From assembly GCA_018061825.1 (NCBI GenBank), contig JAGOTK010000005.1, forward strand, positions 1-37,684: a DNA stretch of 37,684 bases. The letters are read 5' to 3'. The stretch is from Minisyncoccota bacterium. Lineage in GTDB: Bacteria > Patescibacteriota > Minisyncoccia > Phycocordibacterales > UBA5272. The notes below the pieces were generated by a model. That model saw only the letters and a list, made by a program, of their open reading frames with translations. It made no database searches and had not been told where the DNA came from. Positions 1 to 8,276 of the stretch are shown one piece after another (position 1 is the first letter of the stretch; every line of letters starts with the position of its first letter). A program made the position numbers and the translations under genes.

Positions 1-279
1 GATGATATAGAATGGTGTAAAAATAATCTTTTAGATTTAAAAAAAGAAGGTGAATTAGTTTTTGTGTCAGAAAATTTAAACCCTACAGACTCTCTTTATC
101 TCATAAGTAAATGTCAGCATAATGTTATAGCAAATTCTAGTTTCTCTTGGTGGGGTGCTTGGCTTAATCAAAACAAAGATAAAATAATTATTGCTCCAAA
201 AAATTGGATGAGATCAAATATTGACACTAAAGATATTTGTCCAGAAGAGTGGATCAGATTAGAAAATAGATTTTACTAG
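1..279 (+). CDS. GT11-type alpha-1,2-fucosyltransferase, C-terminal fragment
   Basis: The reading frame is open from base 1, so this is the 3' end of a gene that begins outside the window; 92 residues are visible. The segment HNVIANSSFSWWGAWLNQ near residue 40 of the fragment is the hallmark C-terminal motif of glycosyltransferase family 11, which moves fucose from GDP-fucose to a sugar acceptor. The tail with PKNWM followed by a short charged end also fits that family. It would act at the cytoplasmic face during assembly of a surface polysaccharide, in line with the neighbouring glycosyltransferases. Its last 21 bases overlap the end of the convergent GT2 gene. Family call is strong; the exact sugar linkage is inference. 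Confidence 0.85.
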   Translation, partial: DDIEWCKNNLLDLKKEGELVFVSENLNPTDSLYLISKCQHNVIANSSFSWWGAWLNQNKDKIIIAPKNWMRSNIDTKDICPEEWIRLENRFY

Positions 280-981
280 TCTTGATAAAGCTAAGAATCT
301 AATTTTTATAGCTATAATTTTAAAATTAAATTTTTTATAGATAGTATTATCCGAATTATTTTGATGTATTCTATATTTAATTAAAGTCTGATTTATATTT
401 TTAGATTTATTTTTATAAATATATTTAGTTATAAATTCATAATCCTCAGCTAGTTTCATTTTAGGTAGAAATAGTTTTTTATTGTCAATGATTTCTTTTT
501 TAAAAATAATCGATGAAGTTATAAATGGGTTTTTATATATAGACTCTATACGAATGAGAATATTTGTCAGTGGAGGATAATTAAAATTAGAAATAATTTC
601 CCCATATTCATTTATTACTTTTGCCCAAGTCCCACATATTTTTAATTCTTTGTCTTTTTCAAATTCATTTATTTGTGTCTCTAGTTTATTTATTAACCAG
701 ATATCATCACAGTCTATAAAGGTTATATATTTTCCATTGCTACTTTTTATTCCATTATTTCTTGAGCTAGAGACACCTTTATTTTCTTGATCTATTATTT
801 TAATTCTTTTATCTTTTACATCATATTCTTTTATTATATTTAAAGAGTTATCTTTAGAGCCGTCATTTATTATTATGAATTCAAAATTATCAAAAGTTTG
901 ATTTAAAACGCTTTCTATAGACTCTCTCAAGAATTTTTCTCCATTATAGACAGGCATTATTATAGATACTTTTGGATTCAT
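259..981 (-). CDS. Glycosyltransferase family 2
   Basis: A 240-residue GT-A fold glycosyltransferase. The N-terminus shows the family signature: VSIIMPVYNGEKFLRESIES, then NDGSKDNS around residue 40, NKGVSSSRNNGI around residue 70 and the metal/nucleotide-sugar motif FIDCDD near residue 90. The C-terminal third is variable and Lys/Asn-rich and probably sets acceptor specificity. No membrane segment is obvious, so the enzyme is likely cytoplasmic and adds a sugar to a lipid-linked glycan. It begins five bases after the stop of the polyprenyl glycosylphosphotransferase gene on the same strand, so the two are almost certainly one operon. The donor and acceptor cannot be read from the sequence. 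Confidence 0.9.
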   Translation of the reverse strand: MNPKVSIIMPVYNGEKFLRESIESVLNQTFDNFEFIIINDGSKDNSLNIIKEYDVKDKRIKIIDQENKGVSSSRNNGIKSSNGKYITFIDCDDIWLINKLETQINEFEKDKELKICGTWAKVINEYGEIISNFNYPPLTNILIRIESIYKNPFITSSIIFKKEIIDNKKLFLPKMKLAEDYEFITKYIYKNKSKNINQTLIKYRIHQNNSDNTIYKKFNFKIIAIKIRFLALSRLVKSIF

Positions 982-986
982 ACATT

Positions 987-2345
987 TTACAGTCCTGTCT
1001 TTCCTATTAATACTTTTATAGTTTTAATAATTAAAGAAAAATCTAAAAGCATAGATCTGTGCTTCAGATAATATACGTCATAAGATAATTTATCTTCTGT
1101 TTCTTTTGTAGAGATTCCAAATTTAGGCACATTGTTATGATCTTGATATATTTGCGCATATCCAGAAAGTCCAGGGATTATCGTGTGACGAATACCATAA
1201 AATGCTATCTGATTGGAATATTCTCTAACTAGCTCAGGAGTCTCAGGTCTTGGACCTATAAGAGATAGGTTGCCTTTTATAACATTTATAAGTTGAGGCA
1301 ATTCATCTATTCTTGTTTTTCTTATAAAGTCTCCAAATTTTGTAATTCTCTTTTTTTCATTTTTATTTGTAGAATCTACATTTTTAATATCTGTCATACT
1401 TCTAAATTTGTATAAGCTAAATTCTTTTCCATCTTTTCCTATTCTTTTTGATGTATAAAACACATCTCCTCCATCTTGGATTTTTATAAATATAAATATA
1501 AAAGGATAAACAAATAAAGATATTATAAATGTTGGTACTGATAATATTAAATCAAAACTTCTTTTTATAAATTCGTAAAATTTATCTTTTTTATTATATA
1601 AATTACTAAAGAACCAGCCAGCATCTATATTGTGAAGTGGTATTTTTCCAAACGCTTCTTCATACAAGTCAGCAAAATTCACAACAGTCCTTTTTTCCAA
1701 GAGTAATTCATAAAATAGCTCAATGTTATTTTTAATATGAGAATGATGCATATTTATTGCTATGATGTTAAAATCATTTTTTTGTATTTCATTTTTTATT
1801 TTTGTATAAAGATTTAGTCCAAATTCTTTTTCTATATCTATAAATTCTACTTTTTCTGTATCTAATATTTTATTATTTCTTAATTCTTCTTTTAGTTCAT
1901 GCAATTCTTTACCTTCGGCTACAAGTAAGATTTTCATGTATTGATTTGATTTTATAAAAAATCTAGCATAGCGTCTCCATACAAAAATAAGAATACTAGA
2001 AATAAATATATATATAAGTAATATAGTTTTTGGAGCAACAGAAAAGTATGAAGATGTATAAAAAATCACAGTTCCTATAATTGCTGAGATTATCTGACTA
2101 TACAATATTCTTTTGTCTAATTCTTTATAAATCTTTACTGTCATTTTGTCATAAAGACCATACATATAAAAAATCACTATGCTTGTGAACATTATGATTA
2201 TAAAAGGGGAAAATATTTTTAAATAATCTTGCCAATCTATTATTTTCAATCCTCTAAGAGAAAGAGATATAAAAAGTGATAAAGATAATATTAAAAAATC
2301 TACCATTCCGACAAAAACCCTTTTTGTTATTTTACTGAAAATCAT
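987..2345 (-). CDS. Polyprenyl glycosylphosphotransferase (initiating sugar-1-P transferase)
   Basis: A 452-residue membrane enzyme of the WbaP/WcaJ type, which starts glycan assembly by moving a sugar-1-phosphate from a nucleotide sugar to undecaprenyl phosphate. Several hydrophobic helices fill the first 125 residues, a Rossmann-like middle domain follows (from about MKILLVAEGK), and the C-terminal bacterial sugar transferase domain starts at IKRSFDLILS. In that domain KFRSM, the TRIDELPQLINVIKGNLSLI block and GPRPETPE are the conserved catalytic signatures, and PGLSGYAQ follows. It leads the minus-strand glycan operon with the GT2 gene. A TATAAT box lies about 18 bases before its start. 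The family is secure; the sugar is not determinable. Confidence 0.93.
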   Translation of the reverse strand: MIFSKITKRVFVGMVDFLILSLSLFISLSLRGLKIIDWQDYLKIFSPFIIIMFTSIVIFYMYGLYDKMTVKIYKELDKRILYSQIISAIIGTVIFYTSSYFSVAPKTILLIYIFISSILIFVWRRYARFFIKSNQYMKILLVAEGKELHELKEELRNNKILDTEKVEFIDIEKEFGLNLYTKIKNEIQKNDFNIIAINMHHSHIKNNIELFYELLLEKRTVVNFADLYEEAFGKIPLHNIDAGWFFSNLYNKKDKFYEFIKRSFDLILSVPTFIISLFVYPFIFIFIKIQDGGDVFYTSKRIGKDGKEFSLYKFRSMTDIKNVDSTNKNEKKRITKFGDFIRKTRIDELPQLINVIKGNLSLIGPRPETPELVREYSNQIAFYGIRHTIIPGLSGYAQIYQDHNNVPKFGISTKETEDKLSYDVYYLKHRSMLLDFSLIIKTIKVLIGKTGL

Positions 2346-2411
2346 ATATAATTGATATGTATATTATACATCTTTTACTTCATTTTAGGAAGTAAAGAAA
2401 AATTCAATTTT
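2346..2411. promoter_or_regulatory. Divergent promoter region between glycan genes
   Basis: The 66-base gap separates two divergent glycan genes. On the minus strand a TATAAT box lies at 2363-2368, preceded by a TG, and drives the glycosylphosphotransferase gene. The same place holds the near-palindrome GTATATTATAC (2359-2369), so a plus-strand -10 for the GT4 gene probably overlaps it. No Shine-Dalgarno sequence precedes either ATG. Confidence 0.5.
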
Positions 2412-3515
2412 ATGAAGATTTTATATTTTATTACAAAGAGTAATTGGGGTGGAGCTCAAAAATATGTATTTGATTTAGCTACTTATTTTAAAAATAGAGG
2501 TGAGAATATTTCCGTTGCTTTTGGAGGAAATGGAATATTGTCAGAAAAGTTAAAAAAAGAAAATATTCACACTATCTTTATAAAGAATCTGATTAGAAAT
2601 GTGGGTATTTTAAAAGAGATAAAATCTTTTAGAGAAATCTTCAAAATCTTGATAAGAGAAAAACCTGAGATCATACATTTAAATAGTTCAAAAATAAGTA
2701 TTTATGCTGCTATTTTGGGGAGATTGACAGGAGTTAGGAAAATAATTTTCACAGCTCATGGGTTTCCTTTTAGGGAAGAAAGATCTTATTTACAGATTTT
2801 ATTTATAAAATTTTTTACTTGGCTGACAATATTTTTATCTCACAAGACTATCTGTGTGTCAGAAAAAGATTTTGAAGATGTGAAAGATTGGTTTTTTATA
2901 AAAAATAAATTGATAATAATTCACAATGGTTTGAAAAAAGAAGAAGAATCTATAGAAATAGAAGATATACAAAATAAAGAAAAGAATCTTGTAAAAATAG
3001 TATCTATCGCAGAACTTCATAAAAATAAAGGCCTTGAATATGGGATAAAGACTATCGTTCTTTTAAAAGAGAGAATCCAAAATTTTAAATATTTTATTTT
3101 TTCTTTTGGTGGAGATGAAGAAGTTAATTTAATAAAATTAATTAAAGATTTAAATTTAGAAAATTTTATAGAAATAAAAATTTTAGAAGAAAATGAGAAA
3201 GTAAATCTAAAAGAATTTGATATTTATTTTTTGCCTTCTATAAAAGAAGGTTTACCATATGTATTACTTGAAGCTGGGATAAATTCACTAGCTATCGTAG
3301 CTAGTGATACAGGAGGAGTAAAAGAAGTTGTAGAGAATTATAAAAATGGTTTTTTGATAAGTCCTAAAGATGTAAATGCTTTTGACCTTGCTCTTGAAAA
3401 ATTAATTCTAGATTATAATCTAAGAAAGAATTTTGGAAATGAATTGAAGGATAAAGTGTTAAAAAATTTTCTTTTTGAAGAAATGATAAAAAAGGTAGAA
3501 GCTGTATATAAATAA
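2412..3515 (+). CDS. Glycosyltransferase family 4
   Basis: A 367-residue GT-B fold enzyme. I start it at 2412 because MKILYFITKSNWGGAQKYV is the classical GT4 N-terminus; an in-frame ATG at 2352 would add 20 hydrophobic residues and lies inside the divergent promoter. The N-terminal domain carries the GGAQKYV acceptor-side loop, HLNSSK and FTAHGFPF. The C-terminal domain has the conserved EGLPYVLLEAG block, with the E-x7-E nucleotide-sugar-binding motif, followed by SDTGGVKEVV. It should transfer a sugar from an activated donor to a lipid-linked glycan at the inner face of the membrane. It diverges from the glycosylphosphotransferase operon, suggesting one surface-polysaccharide locus. The exact sugar is unknown. 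Confidence 0.92.
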   Translation: MKILYFITKSNWGGAQKYVFDLATYFKNRGENISVAFGGNGILSEKLKKENIHTIFIKNLIRNVGILKEIKSFREIFKILIREKPEIIHLNSSKISIYAAILGRLTGVRKIIFTAHGFPFREERSYLQILFIKFFTWLTIFLSHKTICVSEKDFEDVKDWFFIKNKLIIIHNGLKKEEESIEIEDIQNKEKNLVKIVSIAELHKNKGLEYGIKTIVLLKERIQNFKYFIFSFGGDEEVNLIKLIKDLNLENFIEIKILEENEKVNLKEFDIYFLPSIKEGLPYVLLEAGINSLAIVASDTGGVKEVVENYKNGFLISPKDVNAFDLALEKLILDYNLRKNFGNELKDKVLKNFLFEEMIKKVEAVYK

Positions 3516-3548
3516 GTTTTTTAATACGTTTTTTTATTTATATTTTTA

Positions 3549-3557
3549 TGGTAAAAT
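3549..3557 (+). promoter_or_regulatory. Extended -10 promoter of tRNA-Trp
   Basis: TGG followed by TAAAAT (3552-3557) ends 11 bases before the tRNA. This places transcription initiation just ahead of the mature 5' end. Confidence 0.6.
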
Positions 3558-3568
3558 GCTTTTACTAT

Positions 3569-3642
3569 GGGTCTATAGTTCAGTGGTAGAATAGCGGTCT
3601 CCAAAACCGTTGACCGAGGTTCGAATCCTCGTGGGCCCGCCA
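3569..3642 (+). tRNA. tRNA-Trp (anticodon CCA)
   Basis: A complete 74-base cloverleaf. The acceptor strands GGGTCTA and TGGGCCC pair with G-T wobbles, the anticodon stem is GCGGT/ACCGT with loop CTCCAAA (anticodon CCA), and the T arm is CGAGG-TTCGAAT-CCTCG. Discriminator base G is followed by an encoded CCA. Anticodon CCA reads UGG only, which agrees with UGA being a stop in this genome. Confidence 0.96.
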
Positions 3643-3681
3643 ATACGTTGTAATCTTTTTGTATAAATTAAAAATAAAATT

Positions 3682-4143
3682 ATGTTATTAAAAAATATAG
3701 ATATAAAAATTATAAGCTTTTTTAGAAAAATTTATTTATCTTTAGACAGGTTTGCTATATTTTTAGTATTTTTCTGGTTTGGTATATTAAAAGTTTTAGA
3801 TTTGAGTCCAGCTAGTGGACTTGTGCAAAGATTATTTGAAAATACTATACCTTTCATGTCTTTTCATACTTTTATTATTTGCTTCGGTATTTTTGAATGT
3901 ATTATAGGTATAATGTTTTTGATTCGTGGTCTTGAGAGATTTGTGATACCTCTACTTTTGATACACATGATCACAACTCTGGGACCACTTGTATTATTAC
4001 CAGAAGAGACATGGGGTGGATTTTTTGTACCAACATTAGAAGGTCAATATATTATTAAAAATATTTTAATAATTGCTTGCGCTATAAGTATAGCTGCAAA
4101 ATTAAAACCTTTATCAGATGATAAAAAAAATAACAAAAAATAA
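3682..4143 (+). CDS. DoxX/DUF417-like four-helix membrane protein
   Basis: A 153-residue integral membrane protein with about four hydrophobic helices. The pattern FFWFGILKV in helix 1, FGIFECIIGIMFLI in helix 2 and PTLEGQYIIKNILII leading into the last helix follows the layout of DoxX-like proteins and especially DUF417 (YkgB/RclC) proteins, where a conserved Gly in helix 1, a Glu-x-x-x-Gly in helix 2 and a Pro-Leu-...-Lys before the last helix recur. The family's role is unclear; some members are linked to redox or chlorine stress. The next gene follows after 12 bases, so they are likely cotranscribed. The gene starts 39 bases after tRNA-Trp; a TATAAA lies about 15 bases before the ATG. Assignment is by pattern only. 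Confidence 0.6.
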   Translation: MLLKNIDIKIISFFRKIYLSLDRFAIFLVFFWFGILKVLDLSPASGLVQRLFENTIPFMSFHTFIICFGIFECIIGIMFLIRGLERFVIPLLLIHMITTLGPLVLLPEETWGGFFVPTLEGQYIIKNILIIACAISIAAKLKPLSDDKKNNKK

Positions 4144-4155
4144 TACAAAAATACT

Positions 4156-4704
4156 ATGTCGTTTTTTTGCTCACAATATATAGATATATCAAATCAAGAA
4201 TGGCGAAATAAAGGTTGCTCTATATCTTCTTTATGGATGGGAATTAAAAAAATAAAGCCAGATTTTAATTTATCTTTGGATAATTTATTGGAAGAAGGTA
4301 TTTCAATAAATGGATTTAAAGATGGATTTTGGGATCATAAAAGTATTTCTATACTTGCGCATAATCATGGTCTAGCAGCATATACAGAAGAATTTAAAAG
4401 TGCTCCATTTGGAAAAGATACAGAATACTCAGAAAATATAAATAATTATGGAGTAAATAAAATTTTTAATTTTTTAAAAAATAATTCTGGTGCTGTCATA
4501 GCCTCAGTCCCTAAAAATTTTGATGAAGTAGACAAGCCTCACTCTATTCTTTTACATAATGTATTAGAAAGAGATAGTGAAAAATATTTTATATATAATG
4601 ATAGTGAAAAGCTTTCAGATAAAGAAGGTGAAAATCTGGAAATAAGTCTAAAAGAATTTGAATCTAAATGGAGAAGGCTTGCAATATTTATAAATAAAAT
4701 TTAA
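4156..4704 (+). CDS. C39-like (papain-fold) cysteine peptidase domain protein
   Basis: A 182-residue protein with the arrangement of Peptidase_C39_2-like domains. Cys21 in KGCSISSLWMG sits at the start of the first long helix (the family motif is GC-x-x-x-S-x-x-M), His129 in KPHSILLHNVLE occupies the usual place of the catalytic His, and IYNDSE gives a following Asn/Asp. There is no signal peptide or membrane segment, so it would be cytosolic or exported by another route. It lies 12 bases after the DoxX/DUF417-like gene and probably shares its transcript. These domains often cleave peptides or bacteriocin leaders, but some are only binding folds; activity is not shown here. Confidence 0.65.
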   Translation: MSFFCSQYIDISNQEWRNKGCSISSLWMGIKKIKPDFNLSLDNLLEEGISINGFKDGFWDHKSISILAHNHGLAAYTEEFKSAPFGKDTEYSENINNYGVNKIFNFLKNNSGAVIASVPKNFDEVDKPHSILLHNVLERDSEKYFIYNDSEKLSDKEGENLEISLKEFESKWRRLAIFINKI

Positions 4705-4706
4705 AT

Positions 4707-4736
4707 TTGACTACAATATTATTTGTATGATATATT
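4707..4736 (+). promoter_or_regulatory. Promoter of the nitroreductase gene
   Basis: TTGACT (4707-4712), an 18-base spacer, then TGA-TATATT (-10 at 4731-4736). The predicted start of transcription is about 75 bases before the ATG, an unusually long leader for this window. Confidence 0.5.
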
Positions 4737-4815
4737 AAATTTGTATAGATTTATAGATTAGATATCGTAAATATATTATTAAAAAACTGAATTAAAGAAT
4801 ACACAAAAAGAAATT

Positions 4816-5442
4816 ATGTCATTTTTAGAAAATTTAAATTGGAGATATGCTACAAAGAAATTTGATAGCACAAAGAAAGTTAGTGATGAGAATTTACAAA
4901 AGATCCGTGACGCTATTCGTATGGCTCCTACAAGTCAAGGTTTACAAATGTTTTATGTTGTAGAAGCTACAGATATGGATTTGAGAAATAAATTAAAAGA
5001 AGTTTCTTTTAATCAAGATCAAGTTGTCAGTTCTGACAGATTATTTATTTTTTGTTCTAGAAATGATGCTGATAGTAGAGTGGAAGAAATGTTTAAGCTT
5101 GTGAGTGGTGGAGATGACGGTATCAGAAAGACTGTATTTGAAAATTATGAAAAAATGGTGAGTCATTTTACTGGATCTATGGATTCTAATGCTCTTATGG
5201 AGTGGTCATCTAGACAAGCTTATTTAGCTTTAGGATTTGGGTTGTTTGCTTGTGCAGAATTAAATATCGACTCTTGTCCAATGGAAGGATTTGATCCTTT
5301 TAAAGTAAAAGAAATTTTAGGATTAGGAGATGAATTTACACCAGTGTCTTATCTTGCTGTAGGATATCGTGATGAAAACGATGAAAGATTGAAAAATCCA
5401 AAATTTAGATTTCCTGAGTCAGATATCTTTTTAAAGAAGTAA
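4816..5442 (+). CDS. Nitroreductase family flavoprotein (NfsB-like)
   Basis: A 208-residue FMN-dependent NAD(P)H oxidoreductase of the nitroreductase superfamily. Family marks are the N-terminal RYATKKFD (the Arg-x-Ser/Ala-x-Arg/Lys-x-Phe FMN phosphate contact), APTSQGLQMFYVV around residue 36, and a C-terminal SYLAVGYRDEND. The length suits the NfsB/YfkO-like group with a homodimer sharing two FMN. The protein would reduce nitroaromatics or quinones in vitro, but the physiological substrate is unknown. It has its own promoter and is followed by a strong terminator, so it is monocistronic. Confidence 0.9.
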   Translation: MSFLENLNWRYATKKFDSTKKVSDENLQKIRDAIRMAPTSQGLQMFYVVEATDMDLRNKLKEVSFNQDQVVSSDRLFIFCSRNDADSRVEEMFKLVSGGDDGIRKTVFENYEKMVSHFTGSMDSNALMEWSSRQAYLALGFGLFACAELNIDSCPMEGFDPFKVKEILGLGDEFTPVSYLAVGYRDENDERLKNPKFRFPESDIFLKK

Positions 5443-5471
5443 TTTGATATCTATTTAATAATAGATATAAT

Positions 5472-5508
5472 AAAAAATCCCTTAATTTAAGGGGTTTTTT
5501 ATTTTTTT
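5472..5508 (+). terminator. Intrinsic terminator after the nitroreductase gene
   Basis: An A run, then stem CCCTTA/TAAGGG with a three-base loop, then a T tract interrupted by one A. The A and T runs extend the stem. Confidence 0.85.
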
Positions 5509-5517
5509 AATATTAAA

Positions 5518-5526
5518 TGATATAAT
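5518..5526 (+). promoter_or_regulatory. Extended -10 promoter of alaS
   Basis: TGA-TATAAT with the -10 at 5521-5526, just downstream of the preceding terminator. It predicts a leader of about 33 bases without a Shine-Dalgarno sequence. Confidence 0.6.
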
Positions 5527-5566
5527 CTCATAAAACAAAGCTAAAACACTAATATAGTTTAATTTT

Positions 5567-7435
5567 ATGACAATAAACGAAGTGAGAAAGAGATATTTAG
5601 AATTTATGAGAAGTAAAGGGCACGCTATAGTGCAATCTAGCTCTCTTGTTCCAGAAAATGACCCTACGACACTTTTTACTGCTGCTGGTATGCAGCCAAT
5701 GATAAATTATATTCTTGGTGCAAAACATACAGCAGGCACTCGCATATCTGATACTCAAAAATGCTTTCGTTCACAAGATATAGAAGAAGTAGGAGACAAT
5801 AGACATACAACTTTTTTTGAAATGCTTGGTAATTGGAGCTTCGGAGATTATTTTAAAAAAGAGCAAATTTCTTTTATGTATGAATTTTTGACTGATAAAG
5901 AAATTGGACTTGGTCTTGATAAAGATAGATTATACTTTTCTTGCTACGAGGGAAATGAAAAATTAAATCTTCCAAAAGATAATGAAGCAAAAAATTTTTG
6001 GATAGAAAATGGAATAGACGAGTCTCATATTTCTTTTTATGATGATGGTAAAAATTGGTGGAGCAGATCAGGAAGTCCAGAAAAGATGCCACAAGGAGAG
6101 CCTGGAGGTCCAGATTCTGAAATATTTTTTGATTTTGATCCAAAAAATGAAAAAGGGATTCATAAAAATAGTAAATGGACAAACGATGAATGTCATCCAA
6201 ATTGCGATTGTGGGCGATTTGTAGAAATTGGAAATAGTGTCTTTATACAATATATAAAAACAGAATCAGGACTTGAAGAATTAGAGCAAAAAAATGTAGA
6301 TTTTGGTGGAGGGTTAACAAGAATGGCTGCTGCTACTGAAAATGAGAGTGACATTTTTAATCTAGATATATTTGAGAATGCGAAAAATATATTAGAAAAA
6401 ATTTCAAATAAAAATTATATTGATGATAATGAAAATAAAGTTAATTTTAGAATTATTTTAGATCATATTCAAGCAGCTACATTTTTGATTGGCGATGGAG
6501 TGTTTCCTGGAAATAAAGATCAGATGTATTTTGTCAGAAGACTTATTCGTAGAGCTGTAGTAGCTGGACATAAGTTAGGAATTCAAGATAATTTTACAAA
6601 AGAAGTGTCTGAAACTTTTATTGAAAAGTATAATGAAACAAAAGAGTATCTAGGAGATAATTTATCTGTAAATAGAGAAAAGATTTTAGAAGAATTGGAT
6701 AAAGAAGAAAGTAAATTTAGAAAGACTTTGGTTTTAGGAATGCGAGAAATTGAGAAACTATTTTCTAAAATAGAAAGAGAAGAAAAACATATTGTTCCAG
6801 GTTTAGATTCTTCTTTATTATCTCAAAGTTTTGGATTTCCGATTGAACTAACACAGGAATTAGCTAAGGAGAAAAATTTAGAAGTGGATATAGTAGAATT
6901 TAATAGGTTAAAAGAAGAGCATGCAGAGAAAAGTAGAACAGCGAGTGAGGGAATGTTTAAGGGAGGACTTGCAGACCATTCTGAGATCACTACAGCACTT
7001 CATACATGTTGTCATTTAATGCTAGCAGGAATGAAAAAGGTACTTGGAGGATATATTTCTCAAGCTGGAAGCAATATTACCCCAGAAAGATTAAGATTTG
7101 ATTTTACTTTTGATAAAAAGGTGGAAGATGATGAAATTAAAAAAATAGAAGAATATGTAAATAATGCTATTCAAAATGGATTCACAGTATCAATAGAAGA
7201 GATGGATAAAAATAAAGCAAAAGAGTCTGGTGTGACTGGATCTTTTTGGGACAAGTATCCAGAGATTGTAAAAGTGTACACAATGAAGAATGATGAGAAT
7301 ATTTATTCTCGTGAGCTTTGTGGTGGTCCACATATTGAAAAGAGTGATGATTATTTAAAAGGAAAAATTTTTTGTATAGCAAAGCAAGAGGCTGTATCCG
7401 CTGGAGTCAGAAGATTTAAAGGAGTACTGAAGTAA
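5567..7435 (+). CDS. alaS: Alanyl-tRNA synthetase, short form lacking the C-Ala domain
   Basis: A 622-residue class II synthetase that charges tRNA-Ala. The catalytic core begins at once (EVRKRYLEFMRSKGHAIVQS) and holds class II motif 2 around RSQDIEEVGDNRHTTFFEML and motif 3 at GGGLTRMAAA. The editing (tRNA_SAD) domain has the zinc-binding pattern HxxxH at about residues 479-483 (HTCCH) and Cys-x3-His at 584-588 (CGGPH). The protein stops about 34 residues later, so the C-terminal DHHA1/C-Ala region of the usual ~875-residue enzyme is absent. The missing part normally helps bring the tRNA to the editing site; short forms are common in reduced genomes. The gene has its own promoter and no close partner. 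Confidence 0.97.
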   Translation: MTINEVRKRYLEFMRSKGHAIVQSSSLVPENDPTTLFTAAGMQPMINYILGAKHTAGTRISDTQKCFRSQDIEEVGDNRHTTFFEMLGNWSFGDYFKKEQISFMYEFLTDKEIGLGLDKDRLYFSCYEGNEKLNLPKDNEAKNFWIENGIDESHISFYDDGKNWWSRSGSPEKMPQGEPGGPDSEIFFDFDPKNEKGIHKNSKWTNDECHPNCDCGRFVEIGNSVFIQYIKTESGLEELEQKNVDFGGGLTRMAAATENESDIFNLDIFENAKNILEKISNKNYIDDNENKVNFRIILDHIQAATFLIGDGVFPGNKDQMYFVRRLIRRAVVAGHKLGIQDNFTKEVSETFIEKYNETKEYLGDNLSVNREKILEELDKEESKFRKTLVLGMREIEKLFSKIEREEKHIVPGLDSSLLSQSFGFPIELTQELAKEKNLEVDIVEFNRLKEEHAEKSRTASEGMFKGGLADHSEITTALHTCCHLMLAGMKKVLGGYISQAGSNITPERLRFDFTFDKKVEDDEIKKIEEYVNNAIQNGFTVSIEEMDKNKAKESGVTGSFWDKYPEIVKVYTMKNDENIYSRELCGGPHIEKSDDYLKGKIFCIAKQEAVSAGVRRFKGVLK

Positions 7436-7522
7436 AAAAATTTGATTGATTTATATATTATTTTATTATATATTTAACATAATAAATTGTTCTTATTTTT
7501 AACCATTTAAAATAAAAAAGCC

Positions 7523-7738
7523 ATGGAAATACAAGCGACTATTCAACAAAAAGTCAATATAAATCCTGCTGAAGTTATTGAAAAATTAATTGAAGAATCA
7601 ATCAAAGAAAGAGCTGTGTACGAAAGGTCTGGTAAATATTATGAGGGAATATCTAGCGAAGTCGAAGAAGAGATTTTAAAAGAAAAATATGATTATGTTA
7701 AAGCTCTTCAATTAGTTTTACAGTATTTAACAAAATAA
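7523..7738 (+). CDS. Small unknown protein (71 aa)
   Basis: I do not recognise this 71-residue protein. It is soluble, charged and predicted mainly helical (PAEVIEKLIEESIKERAVYE, then VEEEILKEKYDYVKALQLVL). It has no cysteine and no membrane segment. The well-formed terminator starting 12 bases after its stop, and the clean gap before it, support a real transcription unit. Its upstream gap of 87 bases is AT-rich and I see no strong promoter there. A regulatory or adaptor role would be a guess. Confidence 0.7.
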   Translation: MEIQATIQQKVNINPAEVIEKLIEESIKERAVYERSGKYYEGISSEVEEEILKEKYDYVKALQLVLQYLTK

Positions 7739-7750
7739 TTTTTTAAAAAA

Positions 7751-7779
7751 GCATCTTTAAAATCAAAGATGCTTTTTTT
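7751..7779 (+). terminator. Intrinsic terminator
   Basis: Perfect 8-bp stem GCATCTTT/AAAGATGC with loop AAAATC, followed by seven T. It closes the 71-residue gene and lies three bases before the next promoter. Confidence 0.9.
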
Positions 7780-7781
7780 CA

Positions 7782-7790
7782 TGTTAAAAT
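7782..7790 (+). promoter_or_regulatory. Extended -10 promoter, probably leaderless
   Basis: TGT-TAAAAT with the -10 at 7785-7790. Only six bases separate it from the ATG at 7797, so transcription should start at or within a base or two of the start codon. Confidence 0.6.
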
Positions 7791-7796
7791 ATATAC

Positions 7797-8276
7797 ATGA
7801 ATCAAAACTATCTTGAAAAGTTTTTAGATATAAAAGTATTTAAAGAGCATACTTTGGTGAATTATTGGAATAGAGATGTGCTCTCTTATTCTCACAAATT
7901 TGATGTCGCAATATCTAAAATAGAAGAAAATCTAGTCAGTGAGATTATTTTAAGTAATTGGATTAGTGGCATAATTTATGCTCTTCATAATATTTCACTT
8001 ATAGATAGAGTACCAACTTTTATTTATCTTGAGACAGAAAAATATGGAAGTGTTTTTGAAAAAGCTTTAAAAAATAAAAATACTTATTCACAGTTTTATA
8101 TAGAAAATGCAAGTCATGGAAAAGGAGTACATGTTATAATAAAGAAAATAAGTACTGCAAATATAAATAGTAGAAAGGATGAGTTTAATTTGCATTTAAG
8201 TTTAGAAGATAACAGTAATAATAAATCTAAATCATATGAGAGATATACGAAGGCGATATCAAAATTCAGAATCTAA
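7797..8276 (+). CDS. Unknown 159-aa protein preceding a baseplate-J-like gene
   Basis: Not recognised. The protein is soluble and mixed alpha/beta, with motifs FLDIKVFKEHTLVNYWNRDV at the start and ENASHGKGVHVIIKKI in the second half, and a Ser/Asn/Lys-rich tail. No cysteines, signal peptide or membrane helices are seen. Its last 41 bases overlap the start of the next gene in another frame, which suggests translational coupling. The extended -10 box six bases before its ATG implies a leaderless transcript for the pair. Function may be tied to the membrane protein encoded next; that is inference from context only. Confidence 0.75.
   Translation: MNQNYLEKFLDIKVFKEHTLVNYWNRDVLSYSHKFDVAISKIEENLVSEIILSNWISGIIYALHNISLIDRVPTFIYLETEKYGSVFEKALKNKNTYSQFYIENASHGKGVHVIIKKISTANINSRKDEFNLHLSLEDNSNNKSKSYERYTKAISKFRI

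Noticed and set aside
2352-2411. Longer start for the GT4 protein
   Set aside because: The extra 20 residues are not part of the GT4 fold and overlap the divergent promoter region.
5874-6250. Alternative-frame open frames inside alaS on both strands
   Set aside because: They overlap an intact conserved synthetase, have no promoter, and their products are low-complexity Phe/His/Leu-rich sequences typical of shadow frames. The same reasoning applies to similar frames inside dnaK, dnaJ, the RGG gene and cysS.
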